Shown here piece by piece: positions 27,317 through 36,625 of a DNA stretch of 64,000 nucleotides; position 1 is the stretch's first letter; every line of letters begins with the position of its first letter. Position numbers and translations under genes: made by a program. The notes under the pieces are model-generated. The model was not told where the DNA came from, made no database searches, and worked only from the letters and a program-made list of their open reading frames with translations. Source of the stretch: Paenibacillus bovis (GTDB taxonomy: Bacteria; Bacillota; Bacilli; Paenibacillales; Paenibacillaceae); assembly GCF_001421015.2 (NCBI RefSeq), contig NZ_CP013023.1:4271501-4335500 (forward strand), read 5' to 3'.

Positions 27317-28438
27317 TTAATCGCCGCGGAATGCTCTTTTGACACGGTCGAAGAAAGATTGCTCGTTCTCGTGCGTATTCTCTCCGCTGAGTGAACCGAA
27401 CTGACGCAGCAGATCCTTTTGATCATCAGTCAGATTGCTTGGCGTAACCACTACAACCTTGATATGCTGATCGCCCTGACCGGTACCGCGCAGACGTGGT
27501 ACACCTTTTCCTTTGAGGCGGAAGTAAGTGCCAGTCTGTGTGCCCGCAGGTACTTTGATTTTGACTTTTTCGGTCAGCGTCGGTACTTCGATCTCGTCTC
27601 CAAGCGCTGCCTGGGTAAAGGTAAGCGGAATCTCGCAGTAGATATCATCATCTTCACGTTCGAAGAAATCATGCGATTTCACACGGAAAACGATATACAG
27701 ATCTCCCGGAGGACCTCCGCGTACACCGCCTTCACCTTCGCCATTTACTCTCATCTGCGATCCATCATCGACCCCTGCCGGGATGCGAATATGGATTTTA
27801 CGCTGTTTTCTTACACGGCCGCTGCCGCTGCAATTATTACATTTCTCTTCGATAATAGTACCGGTACCTCCACAATTGGAACAGCTGCGGCGGTTCACCA
27901 TACGGCCAAACGGCGTATTTTGTACTACTTCTTCCTGACCGGAACCATGACACACCGAACAAGTCTTCGGCTGGGTACCTGGCTTGGCACCAGAACCATC
28001 ACATACATCACAATTCTCGGTACGGTTGATCGTAATATCGGTTTCTTTGCCAAAGATGGCTTCTTTGAACTCCAGATTCATCGTGTACTGCAGATCGTTA
28101 CCTCGCTGTGGTGCATTCGGGTTACGCTGTCTGCCACCATTGCCACCAAAGAACATATCAAAGATATCGCCGAATCCGCCGGAAGAGAATCCGCCTCCGC
28201 CAAATCCGCCCTGATTAGGATCGATGTGTCCGTATTGATCATACTGCGCACGTTTGGATGAATCGCTCAGTACGTCGTAGGCTTCCTTAACTTCCTTAAA
28301 TTTGGTTTCCGCGTCCGGCTCTTTGTTAACGTCCGGGTGATACTGGCGTGCTAGCTTCCGGTAGGATTTTTTGATTTCATCCTCTGAAGCGTCTTTGCCC
28401 AGGCCCAGTACCTCATAATAATCGCGCTTATCCGCCAT
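27317..28438 (-). CDS. dnaJ: Chaperone protein DnaJ
   Basis: 373-residue class I J-protein, co-chaperone that stimulates DnaK ATPase. It has a J domain with His34-Pro35-Asp36, a Gly/Phe-rich region (about 77-105), four zinc-binding CxxCxGxG repeats (Cys144/147, 161/164, 187/190, 201/204), and C-terminal substrate-binding domains. Length is normal. The ATG at 28438 follows GGAGGTG. It is last in the hrcA operon, but 350 bases with a terminator-like hairpin separate it from dnaK. Confidence 0.97.
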   Translation of the reverse strand: MADKRDYYEVLGLGKDASEDEIKKSYRKLARQYHPDVNKEPDAETKFKEVKEAYDVLSDSSKRAQYDQYGHIDPNQGGFGGGGFSSGGFGDIFDMFFGGNGGRQRNPNAPQRGNDLQYTMNLEFKEAIFGKETDITINRTENCDVCDGSGAKPGTQPKTCSVCHGSGQEEVVQNTPFGRMVNRRSCSNCGGTGTIIEEKCNNCSGSGRVRKQRKIHIRIPAGVDDGSQMRVNGEGEGGVRGGPPGDLYIVFRVKSHDFFEREDDDIYCEIPLTFTQAALGDEIEVPTLTEKVKIKVPAGTQTGTYFRLKGKGVPRLRGTGQGDQHIKVVVVTPSNLTDDQKDLLRQFGSLSGENTHENEQSFFDRVKRAFRGD

Positions 28439-28634
28439 CGGTCCACCTCCACTCCTTTATCTGAATGCTATGAATTACCGGATTACGAATCCGTTAGGAT
28501 TTCTGTCTGAAAGACTTCCTGCATCCGAAGTTCTGCATGATATGCGGTCGATACACATACCTCGCTGCAGACTTTGTTTATACCGGCGAGTTCTCCCGTT
28601 ATATAGCACTCTGTGTGTTATACCATGTTCACAT

Positions 28635-28674
28635 AAAAAATGAAAGTCAAAGCACGGGATGCCCCGGCTTTGAC
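28635..28674 (-). terminator. Terminator-like hairpin between dnaK and dnaJ
   Basis: Stem GTCAAAGC / GCTTTGAC around a 13-base GC-rich loop with partial pairing, followed on the minus strand by ATTTTTT. It probably lowers read-through into dnaJ or marks a processing point. The rest of the 350-base dnaK-dnaJ spacer (28439-28788) holds no gene I can see. Confidence 0.6.
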
Positions 28675-28788
28675 CTTCCCATTTTAAGCACTAGCTGATT
28701 GCACCCGTCATAACCGGCGCTTTGTATACAATCATTTAAGCAACAATCGTGTTATCAACTGGCTGGTGTCTGCATATTCAGACAGCAC

Positions 28789-30666
<1,878 letters not shown>

Positions 30667-30801
30667 TCATATTTAATCAAGTGAAGATTGCTTTTTGTTA
30701 AAGAACTTTTGGTTGAAGCGTAGAAGCTTACCTGTATCATGCCATAAGCTTGCCAGCGTTAAAAACACCGTACATTTGCTTATCGTTATGATGCCAAGTG
30801 C

Positions 30802-31401
30802 TTAGCCGCTTACTTTAACCATCGCCGGACGGATAACTTTATCCTTCAGCACATAGCCTTTTTGCAGTTCTTCTACCACGATTCCTTCTTCGTATTCGTC
30901 GGACTCTACCTGCATAACTGCCTGATGGAATTCTGGGTTGAACGGTTGTCCTACCGCTTCCATTGGAGTCAGACCTGTATTTTTGAGTACATCGGACAGC
31001 TGGCGGAAGATCATGTCTACGCCTTTGGAGAAGGATTCCAGTTCCGGATTTTCCGGCTTGGTTGCCATCGCACGTTCAAAGTTATCAATAACCGGGATCA
31101 GTTCGGTGATCAGCTGGGCAGAAGCGTACTTCGCCAGCTCTTCCTTTTCCTTTTGCGTGCGGCGACGGAAGTTATCAAAGTCTGCCTGGGCGCGCAAAAG
31201 ACGCTGTGTCTGGTCATCAGCATGTGCCTGCACACGCTCCAGTTCAGCACGGGACACCACTTGCTCTGCTGTGGACTCTGCAGCGGAATCTGTTGTTTCA
31301 ACAGTCTCAGCAGCTACATTGTTGTCTTCAGCCTGGATGTCATTCATCATTTCCTGATCTTCCGGATTGTTGTTTTCTTGAAAGGATTGCTCTTTATTCA
31401 A
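30802..31401 (-). CDS. grpE: Nucleotide exchange factor GrpE
   Basis: 199-residue GrpE, which releases ADP from DnaK. The acidic, low-complexity first 45 residues are followed by the coiled-coil dimer helix (ADDQTQRLLRAQADFDNFRRR) and the C-terminal beta domain (NPEFHQAVMQVESDEYEEG). The start is a TTG at 31401, 9 bases after GGAGG. It lies between hrcA and dnaK. Confidence 0.96.
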   Translation of the reverse strand: MNKEQSFQENNNPEDQEMMNDIQAEDNNVAAETVETTDSAAESTAEQVVSRAELERVQAHADDQTQRLLRAQADFDNFRRRTQKEKEELAKYASAQLITELIPVIDNFERAMATKPENPELESFSKGVDMIFRQLSDVLKNTGLTPMEAVGQPFNPEFHQAVMQVESDEYEEGIVVEELQKGYVLKDKVIRPAMVKVSG

Positions 31402-31498
31402 GATTGTTCACCTCCTTATAATAGCTCGTCATTCACATGGTTCATACTACAGCTCCTGATACATTCAAACGATATATGTTAGTCATCAGAGAGAACAA

Positions 31499-32530
31499 TT
31501 AACGATACCATTGTTTGAGTATCCCGGTCACATCATGTGACAGCATATTCAGAATGCCCATCACCCTTGCATATTCCATGCGTGTAGGTCCCAGTATACC
31601 AATAGTACCCAATGATTCGCCATCCAGCTCATAGGTGGCTGTAATCAGACTGCAATTTTCAAAAGCCTGATGCGCATTTTCCGCACCGATCCGTACCTGT
31701 ATACCGTGAGGAGCAGAAGCTTCCGCCATCAGACGGGTAAGCGTTGGCGTCTCTTCCAGCAAATCCAGAATACTTTTGACTTTGTCCATATCCCTGAATT
31801 CCGGTTGAATCAGCATATTGGTCGCTCCGCTCAGGAAAATCTTCTGTTCCTGTTCGTGATCAAAAGCAGAGTTCAGCGTGGCCATCATTTCTTCATAATG
31901 CTCCAGATGACGCTGCATCTCTTCGCTGATTTCCGTGAAAATACGGGTTTTTAATTTATATAAAGGCACGCCTACCAGTCTGCTATTGAGCAGATTCACC
32001 ATTTGTTCCAGCTCGGATGCGGACACATTCTCGGGAATTCGTATTTTACGATTCTCGACCTGCCCTGTACTGGTAACCATAATGGCGATAGCTGTCTCAT
32101 GATCCAGCGTCAACAGTTGAAAATGGCGTAGCGAGGTATGGAATACCTCGGGCCCCAGTAAAATAGAAGTATAATTGGTTACATTGGACAGCACCATCGC
32201 AGCATGCTGCATGAGCTGTTCCGCTGCGGACAGCTTTTCCGCAAAGAAACGCTTCAGTTCCTTGACTTCGGCGGTGTTGACCGCTTCAACCGGGGACAGA
32301 TGATCCACATAATAGCGATATCCCTTTTGAGAAGGAATACGACCGGCCGAGGTATGCGGCTGCTCCAGGAATCCCAGTTCCTCCAGATCGGCCATTTCGT
32401 TACGAATGGTCGCGGGACTGTAATTCACGTCGCCTCTTTTGGATATGCTACGGGACCCGACAGGTTCCGCCGAACGAATGTAATCATCCACTATTGCATT
32501 CAGAATCATTTTTTGACGCTCGGTTAACAT
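31499..32530 (-). CDS. hrcA: Heat-inducible transcription repressor HrcA
   Basis: 343-residue repressor of class I heat-shock genes that binds CIRCE. The N-terminal winged helix (LTERQKMILNAIVDDYIRS, SPATIRNEMADLEELGFL) is followed by a GAF-like dimerisation domain. A longer frame opens at 32704 but crosses the CIRCE element and promoter. The ATG at 32530 follows GGAGG by 7 bases and gives the family N-terminus. It is first in hrcA-grpE-dnaK-dnaJ and is expected to repress its own operon through the CIRCE at 32694-32720. Confidence 0.96.
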   Translation of the reverse strand: MLTERQKMILNAIVDDYIRSAEPVGSRSISKRGDVNYSPATIRNEMADLEELGFLEQPHTSAGRIPSQKGYRYYVDHLSPVEAVNTAEVKELKRFFAEKLSAAEQLMQHAAMVLSNVTNYTSILLGPEVFHTSLRHFQLLTLDHETAIAIMVTSTGQVENRKIRIPENVSASELEQMVNLLNSRLVGVPLYKLKTRIFTEISEEMQRHLEHYEEMMATLNSAFDHEQEQKIFLSGATNMLIQPEFRDMDKVKSILDLLEETPTLTRLMAEASAPHGIQVRIGAENAHQAFENCSLITATYELDGESLGTIGILGPTRMEYARVMGILNMLSHDVTGILKQWYR

Positions 32531-32693
32531 GAGGCTCCCTCCTTTTTGTACGATATCCATTCCGCGAGGATCAGGGCCATATGCACCGATGCTGTTTTTG
32601 GATTCAGGTCTATTCCAGCTACAAATCGGATTCCCTGAACAAAAACAACATAAGGGATATACCGGTTCCTTGTAGAGAAAGATATCCACCTCG

Positions 32694-32720
32694 TTAGCAC
32701 TCACTAATGTTGAGTGCTAA
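32694..32720. promoter_or_regulatory. CIRCE operator
   Basis: Perfect TTAGCACTC-N9-GAGTGCTAA, the classical HrcA binding site, placed between the promoter and the hrcA start codon. Confidence 0.98.
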
Positions 32721-32730
32721 CGACTAATAC

Positions 32731-32778
32731 AAAAATACCAAACTGCCTCATTTATTGTCAAGTCAGTTTGGTATTTTT
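32731..32778. terminator. Bidirectional terminator after the MFS gene, containing the hrcA promoter
   Basis: Fifteen-base perfect arms AAAAATACCAAACTG and CAGTTTGGTATTTTT around an 18-base loop. It closes the marR-MFS unit. The hrcA -35 lies in the loop and its -10 in one arm. Confidence 0.8.
32732..32761 (-). promoter_or_regulatory. Promoter of the hrcA heat-shock operon
   Basis: TTGACA at 32756-32761 and TATTTT at 32732-32737 with an 18-base spacer. Transcription would begin a few bases upstream of the CIRCE element, the normal arrangement for HrcA repression. Confidence 0.65.
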
Positions 32779-32836
32779 ATCATGTTTAACTTTGGATTTT
32801 TGAACCCTGTGCCGCATAAAGGCAAAAGGATTGGCG

Positions 32837-34030
32837 TTATAGCTTCGGTATACGGATCAGTAGCACTGCTACTAATGCGGGCAGCAATAAAATGGCGTTA
32901 CATATAAAAGCCGGACTTCCACTGCTAAAGGATAATATTTGCATAGCCCAATATGGCGCAAATGCCGTACCTGCAAACAGGATAAATGTATATAAGGATA
33001 CAGCAATGCCTCTTCGCTGCAATCCTAGCTGTCCTACGATAGCGACCAGAGCAGGGACACTGATCGCTATACCAGCTACAAAAAGAATACTGAATAAGAT
33101 TACTCCTGCCAGTGCAGTCCATAAGGCCATCATCACAAGACTGAATATACTGACTGTCAATCCGAGCAGCAGCGTAAACCGGGCATTGGTTTTTTGCGCA
33201 ATTTTACCGGCAAAAGGAGATAAAAGCATGCCCGCGATCCCGGCAATTTTTATTTCCAATATGGATTCAACATTTAGTGAATACAAGGACTGCTGCAAAT
33301 AATGATTCAAAATAGCGTACATTACAATAAACGAAGATAACAGAACAAAAGCAACAACATAACTGAGCAGCAGATCTTTTTGTATCAGGATGGCTCTTAT
33401 TTGTTTTAAATAGGCGTATACATTCAACTCCGGCTGCTGTGCAGAATCATTCGGCAAAAAAATCAGGATCAAACCTGCAGTTACAATATACAAACTACCA
33501 AACAAAAGAAATAATCCATGCCAGTTATATTGAGTACTGATTATTCCTGCAGCTACCTGACCGACAACACCCGCCATTAAAAAACCGGTGCTGACAAAGC
33601 CGATCGCTGTGACCCGCCGATGCTGCGGAAATATGGATACAATATAAGCAAGCACCACCGGTGAAAATGTCGATGCAGCCAAACCCTGCAGTCCGCGCAA
33701 AAGAAGCAGCCATGCAAAAGAATGAACCCACCCTGCTGCACATGTAAAAACAGCCAAACATATCAATCCGAACAATACTACCTTTTTGCGTCCATATTTA
33801 TCCGCTATAGCTCCATATACAAGGCAGCCACAAGCAAAACAAAGTGAAAACAAACTGCTGGTCAACGCCGCCCTGGATACGGAGATATCGAATTCTGACG
33901 AAAACAGGGAATTTAGTGGAAGAGTCAAATACAAACTGCACATTACAATAAGACCACTCCAACTTAGCAGCCAGGTTATCCATACGTACCGACTCTCTTT
34001 TTGCAAAATACTATTCTCAATCATTTGCAT
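32837..34030 (-). CDS. MFS transporter (12-TM, drug-efflux-like)
   Basis: 397-residue major facilitator with about 12 hydrophobic segments. The loop-2/3 signature is GAIADKYGRKKVVLFG, and a motif-C-like region in TM5 (GFVSTGFLMAGVVGQVAAG) points to a proton-coupled exporter, of the YnfM/AraJ type. The substrate is unknown. The ATG at 34030 follows AAGGGTGG. It is downstream of a MarR regulator on the same strand, and a MarR-type palindrome lies 23 bases before its start, so efflux induction by the regulator's ligand is the likely logic. The gene looks more AT-rich than its neighbours and separates hemW from hrcA, which are adjacent in B. subtilis. Confidence 0.88.
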   Translation of the reverse strand: MQMIENSILQKESRYVWITWLLSWSGLIVMCSLYLTLPLNSLFSSEFDISVSRAALTSSLFSLCFACGCLVYGAIADKYGRKKVVLFGLICLAVFTCAAGWVHSFAWLLLLRGLQGLAASTFSPVVLAYIVSIFPQHRRVTAIGFVSTGFLMAGVVGQVAAGIISTQYNWHGLFLLFGSLYIVTAGLILIFLPNDSAQQPELNVYAYLKQIRAILIQKDLLLSYVVAFVLLSSFIVMYAILNHYLQQSLYSLNVESILEIKIAGIAGMLLSPFAGKIAQKTNARFTLLLGLTVSIFSLVMMALWTALAGVILFSILFVAGIAISVPALVAIVGQLGLQRRGIAVSLYTFILFAGTAFAPYWAMQILSFSSGSPAFICNAILLLPALVAVLLIRIPKL

Positions 34031-34052
34031 ATATATCCACCCTTCTTTTTAG

Positions 34053-34065
34053 TTAGATAATCTAA
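34053..34065. promoter_or_regulatory. MarR-type operator upstream of the MFS gene
   Basis: Palindrome TTAGATAATCTAA, the reverse complement of the core at the marR promoter, three bases downstream of a TATAAT at 34069-34074. The matching -35 is weak. Confidence 0.7.
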
Positions 34066-34113
34066 TCAATTATATAAAAAAATATACTTTTACTTCTTTT
34101 CGAAAATCGGCTC

Positions 34114-34671
34114 TTATCTTCCTGAACCAAGCCGATTTTCGATACCCCGATTGAGCTTTAGCATTATCTTGTGTAATACCTGCTGTTCCTGCTCATCCAG
34201 ATCCTGAACCAGTGAAGCGCATGCTTCCCAGAATACAGGTAATACTGTGTCTACCAACCGCTTGCCGGATGACGTCAAATAAATATAGCTTTTTCGCCCG
34301 TCTTCTTCGCTTTGCTGCCGGTAAATCCAGCCTTTCTTTTCTACATTGTTCAATAAAATAGTCGCTGAGGCTCTGCGTATACCAAGCCTCTGAGCAAGGG
34401 CAGATGCGGTTACTTTGTGTTGAATTTCATGCAAGCGAATCAATAAGAGAAGATCAAGTTTGCTTTCGCTTATATCATAGGGTGCCAGTACATCATCAAT
34501 AACATCCAGAATATGATCGCTGTTCCATAACATGAGAAGACCAAGCTGTGCAGCAGAAGCAGAAGTCTCCGGAGCAGCGGTTTGATCGCACAGCTGATTG
34601 TACGGTTCATTTCCAAGTCGCGGTAACGACTGATCCAGCGATGATTGATAGCTGATATGTTTGCGAACGAT
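34114..34671 (-). CDS. MarR family transcriptional regulator (probable ATC start)
   Basis: Winged-helix MarR regulator with helix-turn-helix VTASALAQRLGIRRASATILLNNVEKKGWI and wing EEDGRKSYIYLTSSG split across the DNA-binding domain. The first ATG in frame is at 34533 (139 residues), but no ribosome binding site precedes it and dimerisation helix 1 is cut. The frame stays open upstream and a perfect AAAGGAGG lies 8 bases before an ATC codon at 34671. No ATG, GTG or TTG lies between, so I place the start at ATC, giving 185 residues. The gene probably controls itself and the MFS gene through two matching palindromes. Confidence 0.8.
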   Translation of the reverse strand: MVRKHISYQSSLDQSLPRLGNEPYNQLCDQTAAPETSASAAQLGLLMLWNSDHILDVIDDVLAPYDISESKLDLLLLIRLHEIQHKVTASALAQRLGIRRASATILLNNVEKKGWIYRQQSEEDGRKSYIYLTSSGKRLVDTVLPVFWEACASLVQDLDEQEQQVLHKIMLKLNRGIENRLGSGR

Positions 34672-34693
34672 AGTATACTCCTCCTTTACATAA

Positions 34694-34714
34694 ATGATTA
34701 GATTATCTAATCAT
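34694..34714. promoter_or_regulatory. MarR-type operator at the marR promoter
   Basis: Perfect 21-base palindrome made of arms ATGATTAGAT and ATCTAATCAT around one T, directly abutting the marR -10. Its core TTAGATTATCTAA recurs upstream of the MFS gene. Confidence 0.8.
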
Positions 34715-34743
34715 ATAATAAATCTTCCTCTGCTGATTTGCAA
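34715..34743 (-). promoter_or_regulatory. Promoter of marR
   Basis: TTGCAA at 34738-34743 and TATTAT at 34715-34720 with a 17-base spacer, followed immediately by the operator palindrome. Confidence 0.65.
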
Positions 34744-34850
34744 GTGATATTACTTCGAGATTTGTACGCGATATCACTTTGGGATCTGTAGGCTATATTT
34801 ACCCTGACATTCGCCAACCATATTTAATCTAAATAGTTGAATAAAATAAC

Positions 34851-34891
34851 AAAAGCCGGATATCCCTATTCATTGTGGACATTCGGCTTTT
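34851..34891 (-). terminator. Terminator after the GNAT gene
   Basis: Stem AAAAGCCGAATGTCC / GGATATCCGGCTTTT with two mismatches and an 11-base loop, followed by TTATTTTATT on the minus strand. Confidence 0.7.
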
Positions 34892-34963
34892 ATATTGTTG
34901 TGGGTCTGCAAGTGGTCTTTCCTATATCTGGTTGTGCTTTGCAATCTACAGCCAACCGTTTTC

Positions 34964-35434
34964 TTAAATATCCAGAACTTTGAGTACAGCGATCTCGTCA
35001 CAGCGATCCTGCTTGGGACAGTGTCTGCAATCTGCCCAGACCTTTTCCGGGAAAATGCTTGTGTCCACCACTTCAAACCCGTTTTTGACAAAGAAAGAAA
35101 CTTCATATGTCAGAGCCATCACTTTGCGCAGCCCGCGCGCCGCCGCATGTTCCATCAGCTTGTCTACCAGATGGGAGCCTATGCCCTGTCCTTTGTGGCC
35201 ATCAGAGATGCCCAGCGAGCGGATCTCTACCAGCTCTTTCCCCAGCTGACATAGAGAGCCGCAGCCGACCAGCTCGTTATTGATCTCTGCGACGACAAAA
35301 TGCTGCAGCTGCCGATGCAGCGCTTCACGGGAACGCGGAAGCATAATACCTCGCTCAGCATAACCTGAAATTAATTGATAAAGAGCTTCTACATCTTCGG
35401 GTACAGCTGCTCTGCAAGTGACTACAGCCTGCAT
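34964..35434 (-). CDS. GNAT N-acetyltransferase, short ArgA (N-acetylglutamate synthase) type
   Basis: 156-residue GNAT protein. The acetyl-CoA loop is SDGHKGQGIGSHLVDKLM, beta-strand 4 is VEIRSLGIS, and the C-terminus has a Cys cluster (VWADCRHCPKQDRCDEIAVL) seen in the short, stand-alone N-acetylglutamate synthases such as those of actinobacteria. The likely reaction is acetylation of glutamate for arginine synthesis, but no arg gene is adjacent, so another amine substrate is possible. The ATG at 35434 follows GGAGG by 8 bases. It appears monocistronic, with a terminator after it and a candidate promoter at 35560-35588. Confidence 0.82.
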   Translation of the reverse strand: MQAVVTCRAAVPEDVEALYQLISGYAERGIMLPRSREALHRQLQHFVVAEINNELVGCGSLCQLGKELVEIRSLGISDGHKGQGIGSHLVDKLMEHAAARGLRKVMALTYEVSFFVKNGFEVVDTSIFPEKVWADCRHCPKQDRCDEIAVLKVLDI

Positions 35435-35559
35435 AATACGTTCCTCCTCGTGTCGCGATGCGGATCGGTCAGAATAGGATCAGCAATCTGATCGGTTTAA
35501 TTGGGTCGATCATTTATATATTTGAATATCGCCGATAAAATCTCAAATGAATACGTATA

Positions 35560-35588
35560 AATATACAATAATACAAATTTAAATTCAA
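35560..35588 (-). promoter_or_regulatory. Candidate promoter of the GNAT gene
   Basis: TTGAAT at 35583-35588 and TATATT at 35560-35565 with a 17-base spacer in a very AT-rich spacer. The rest of the 448-base gap up to 35882 holds only the terminator of the next gene. Confidence 0.5.
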
Positions 35589-35800
35589 TAGGTTTATTCA
35601 AAAAATACTACATATTTTTTTGGTTTTTCTAGTATACGAAAATGATATTCCTTTATTTATACGGAGCGGGTAGACGTTTTATTGTTCTTTTAGCGTGTTT
35701 GCCTGCATTTCTGTAAAAGGCATTTTCAAAATCAAATCACTGCATTTTATACATCATATTTAAACCTGAGATTTGTATTCAATCAACAAAGCAACCTATA

Positions 35801-35843
35801 AAAAAGAAACCGCACATGAGTAGAGCTATGTGCAGCTTCTTTT
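35801..35843 (-). terminator. Terminator after the hypothetical gene at 35883
   Basis: Imperfect stem GAAGCTGCACAT / ATGTGCGGTTTC with a 10-base loop, followed on the minus strand by TTTTTT. Confidence 0.75.
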
Positions 35844-35882
35844 ACCGCATAATAAGTAGTTCTATTTAATTGTCGTGTGAGC

Positions 35883-36488
35883 CTAGAAATCCACCTGCTG
35901 ATTTAATATCACTTCTCTGGGCTCATAGCCAAAAAGATCAACTGAGCGTACCAGTGAAAACTCGATACCTTTCAATTGGTCAGGCAATGCAGGAACGACC
36001 ATAAATTCAATATAACCATAACCTCCTCCTCCATGGCTTCCATTTCGATTTACTTGATAGATTTGCTCACTAATAACTTCAAGCATTAGATTCATTTTTA
36101 ACATGACCACGTCTGGATTCTCACCAAGGTACTTAATATCTATTTTAATAACGCTTCCAAGCTCATACTGCATAATATGGGTCAATGTGTACTCGCACTC
36201 ACCGGATACCGTTTTCTTCATCAGTGGAATGACACTTTTCAAGGCTCCAGGCCCATCTGGTAAATAATAATAACGATTTTCTTCAAGGTTCTGCAGAATA
36301 AACCTTACCTTGTCAATATCCATGGAAAATTCTTCAGACCATTGCTCCAAATATTTCTCCGGTGGAAAAAATCGTTTACCTATAGACAATTTACGGCGTT
36401 CTTTGATAAGTCGAATCAATTGATGATCAATTTCTTTTGCTTCATCATTGTACTCATTTGGAATAATACGTGGATCAGTCCAGCTCAT
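35883..36488 (-). CDS. Hypothetical protein
   Basis: 201-residue soluble protein that I do not recognise. There is no signal peptide or membrane segment. The N-terminal half is helical and charged (DDEA-type segment NDEAKEIDHQLIRLIKERRK, then FFPPEKYLEQWSEEF). The C-terminal half looks like beta strands with a Gly-rich turn (NGSHGGGGYGYIEF). The frame extends to 36533, but the ATG at 36488 (MSWTDPRIIPNEY) follows GAGGTG by 6 bases. It is flanked by its own terminator and that of hemW, so it is monocistronic. The region is AT-rich relative to hemW. Confidence 0.75.
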   Translation of the reverse strand: MSWTDPRIIPNEYNDEAKEIDHQLIRLIKERRKLSIGKRFFPPEKYLEQWSEEFSMDIDKVRFILQNLEENRYYYLPDGPGALKSVIPLMKKTVSGECEYTLTHIMQYELGSVIKIDIKYLGENPDVVMLKMNLMLEVISEQIYQVNRNGSHGGGGYGYIEFMVVPALPDQLKGIEFSLVRSVDLFGYEPREVILNQQVDF

Positions 36489-36567
36489 ACAATTCACCTC
36501 TTTTATTTTACATTTTTTTCCTGTAACTATCATATCAAAAAATAGGTTTCAAGTAATTGTAAATATA

Positions 36568-36600
36568 CAAAAAGCGCTGACTCCCGAAGGAATCAGCGCC
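36568..36600 (-). terminator. Terminator after hemW
   Basis: Stem GCGCTGATTCC / GGAGTCAGCGC with a 4-base loop, followed by TTTTTG on the minus strand, about 26 bases past the hemW stop. Confidence 0.85.
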
Positions 36601-36625
36601 TGATGATAAATATCTACATCTAATT

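Noticed and set aside
27097..27426. Open frame overlapping the end of dnaJ and its terminator
   Set aside because: It runs through a Rho-independent terminator and shares its start region with dnaJ in another frame. It has no ribosome binding site.
32531..32704. N-terminal extension of hrcA
   Set aside because: It would translate through the promoter-proximal leader that contains part of CIRCE. The ATG at 32530 has the ribosome binding site and family start.
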